Assembly: GCA_934177025.1 (NCBI GenBank)
Contig: CAKPPA010000082.1
Coordinates: forward strand, 1 to 5,158
Source: an uncultured Clostridia bacterium
GTDB taxonomy: Bacteria; Bacillota; Clostridia; Christensenellales; CAG-314
DNA: 5,158 nucleotides
Reading direction: 5' to 3'
Positions 3,938 through 5,158 of this stretch are shown here, one piece after another (within the stretch, counting starts at the first letter, position 1; each line of letters opens with the position of its first letter). Made by a program: the position numbers and the translations under genes. A model generated the notes under the pieces. It was not told the origin of the DNA. It searched no databases and saw only the letters and a list, made by a program, of their open reading frames with translations.

Positions 3938-5158
3938 CGAAAAAGTATAAAGCGGTTTTAATTGATAAAGATAAGTGCAAAGGATGCGTTCATTGCATGA
4001 AAAAGTGTCCGACGGAAGCGATTCGGATGCGGAATTTTAAAGCGCAAATCATTGAGGAGCGTTGCATCGGTTGTGGGGAGTGCATTCGGGTGTGTCCGAA
4101 TCGTGCGAAGTACGCACGCTACGACGATTTCGAGCAGCTGCGTTCCTTTCGCTACAAAGTGGCTTTGCCCCCGCCGAGTTTTTTCGGACAGTTTCCGAAA
4201 ATCGACGATCCTGCACGGGTGTTGGACGGGCTAAAGCGAATCGGGTTCGACGACGTGTTCGAAGTGGCGCGCGGTGCGGATATCGCAACGGCGTTAACGA
4301 AGCGCAAGTTCGAGCGTAAGGAAGTGCCGCAACCATGCATCAGCACGGCGTGTCCGGTTTGCGTGGAGTTAATTTTAATGCGGTTTCAGTCGCTACGCGA
4401 AAATCTTTTGGACGTTTTGCCACCGGTGGATATTGCGGCAAAACTTGCTCGGGAGGAAGCGGTAAAAAAAACAGGGTATCGGCCGGAGGAAATCGGCATC
4501 TTTTTCCTGTCGCCGTGTCCGGCCAAGGTCGCCGCATTAAAAACGGATTTCAGCAGCCGTAGCGGCGTGGACGGCGTTTTGTCGGTAAAGGACGCTTGTT
4601 TTCGACTCATGGCGTTGCACGAGGATTTTTCTACGGAAACCGAATTAAAAGCGAGTTCCGGCGGTGTTGCATGGGCAACCGGCGGAGGGGAATCGGGCAA
4701 CCTTACAAAACGTAGGCAACTTGCGGCAGACGGCATCGAAAACGTGATTTCCGTGTTGCGGGAACTCGAGGACGGAAAGTTAAACGACATCGAGTTTGTT
4801 GAATTAAACGCATGCCCCGGCGGTTGTGTCGGCGGGGTGTTAAACGTGGAAAACCCGTTCGTGGCGAAAAGCAAAATCAACCTATTACGTAAAACGGCGT
4901 TAAAAGGCAAAAAAAACACGACGGACTTTTTGCAAGAAGAGGACGGAATTTACCGCTACGAAAAGAAATGGGAACTTATCGACACGTTTAAACTGGACGA
5001 CAATTTTGAAACCGCATTGTCAAAAATGGTAAAAGTCGAGGAGGTGCTCGGCACTCTTCCCGGGCTGGATTGCGGTGTTTGCGGTGCACCGAGTTGCAGG
5101 GCCTTTGCCGAGGACGTCGTCAACGGCGAAATTTCGGTTACGGAATGCGTAAGGTACG
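3934..5158 (+). CDS. Divergent [FeFe]-hydrogenase-like iron-sulfur protein, putative sensory type (C-terminus off the right edge)
   Basis: The first 408 residues are present; the frame is still open at the window end. Two [4Fe-4S] ferredoxin motifs come first: C15-x2-C18-x2-C21-x3-C25-P and C44-x2-C47-x2-C50-x3-C54-P. The hydrogenase large-subunit domain follows. Its L1 motif is ISTACPVC (136-143), L2 is SPCPAK (193-198) and L3 is ELNACPGGCVGG (290-301). All four H-cluster cysteine ligands appear kept (C140, C195, C294, C298), but the proton-relay cysteine before C140 is A139, and the methionine, glutamate and GGGQP residues of catalytic enzymes are replaced. After a linker comes a four-cysteine Fe-S domain, C380-x2-C383-x4-C388-x16-C405 (RnfB/PF04060 type). 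This agrees with the putative sensory [FeFe] hydrogenases of groups C/D, often followed by PAS and SpoIIE/PP2C phosphatase modules. H2 or redox sensing is inferred, not shown; a purely electron-transfer or nonmetallated role is possible. The ATG overlaps the preceding TGA as ATGA, implying coupled translation. Confidence 0.92.
   Translation, partial: MTKKYKAVLIDKDKCKGCVHCMKKCPTEAIRMRNFKAQIIEERCIGCGECIRVCPNRAKYARYDDFEQLRSFRYKVALPPPSFFGQFPKIDDPARVLDGLKRIGFDDVFEVARGADIATALTKRKFERKEVPQPCISTACPVCVELILMRFQSLRENLLDVLPPVDIAAKLAREEAVKKTGYRPEEIGIFFLSPCPAKVAALKTDFSSRSGVDGVLSVKDACFRLMALHEDFSTETELKASSGGVAWATGGGESGNLTKRRQLAADGIENVISVLRELEDGKLNDIEFVELNACPGGCVGGVLNVENPFVAKSKINLLRKTALKGKKNTTDFLQEEDGIYRYEKKWELIDTFKLDDNFETALSKMVKVEEVLGTLPGLDCGVCGAPSCRAFAEDVVNGEISVTECVRY

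Noticed and set aside
4386..4919. 177-codon minus-strand frame opposite the hydrogenase-like gene
   Set aside because: The plus-strand frame carries the H-cluster motifs through this region; the antisense frame is serine/proline-rich, without known motifs, promoter or ribosome binding site.

Overview
The window looks like chromosomal DNA from an anaerobic Bacillota (Firmicutes) bacterium, probably Clostridia or a relative; the genus cannot be told from sequence alone. The reasons are strong GGAGG-type ribosome binding sites, consensus sigma-70/sigma-A promoters (two with an extended TGn -10), a single-chain bacterial/archaeal-type glycyl-tRNA synthetase, a one-step meso-diaminopimelate dehydrogenase, and an [FeFe]-hydrogenase-like gene in an ATGA-coupled operon. 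G+C content is moderate by eye. No insertion sequence, phage gene, tRNA, rRNA or CRISPR array is visible.

Layout. Positions 1-891 (minus strand) hold the N-terminal 297 residues of glycyl-tRNA synthetase, which runs off the left edge. Positions 892-1040 are a divergent promoter region with back-to-back promoters, one per strand, and two palindromes. Positions 1041-1790 (plus) encode a seven-helix Bax inhibitor-1/YccA-like membrane protein. After a 76-bp gap containing a hairpin, 1867-2847 encode diaminopimelate dehydrogenase, closed by a clear intrinsic terminator at 2883-2915. Positions 2848-3158 are a 311-bp intergenic region ending in a strong promoter whose -35 box sits in a palindrome.

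That promoter drives the most interesting part: three genes joined by ATGA stop/start overlaps. They are a small cysteine-rich DRTGG-domain-like protein (3159-3515), an RsbW/SpoIIAB-like GHKL ATPase (3512-3937), and the first 408 residues of a divergent [FeFe]-hydrogenase-like iron-sulfur protein (from 3934, cut by the right edge). The last protein has two N-terminal 4Fe-4S ferredoxin motifs, an H-cluster domain that keeps all four cluster cysteines but has lost the proton-relay cysteine and other catalytic residues, and a C-terminal four-cysteine Fe-S domain.

How they may work together. The first two transcription units look like housekeeping: translation, membrane/ion homeostasis, and lysine/peptidoglycan precursor supply. 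The third resembles the putative sensory [FeFe]-hydrogenases (groups C/D) reported near anti-sigma-type kinases and SpoIIE/PP2C phosphatases. My inference is a H2- or redox-sensing module in which the iron-sulfur protein signals through a serine-kinase/phosphatase partner switch. The family-level components are known; the unusual points are active-site substitutions with extra cysteines near the cluster, the cysteine-rich DRTGG partner, and the palindromes on the promoters.
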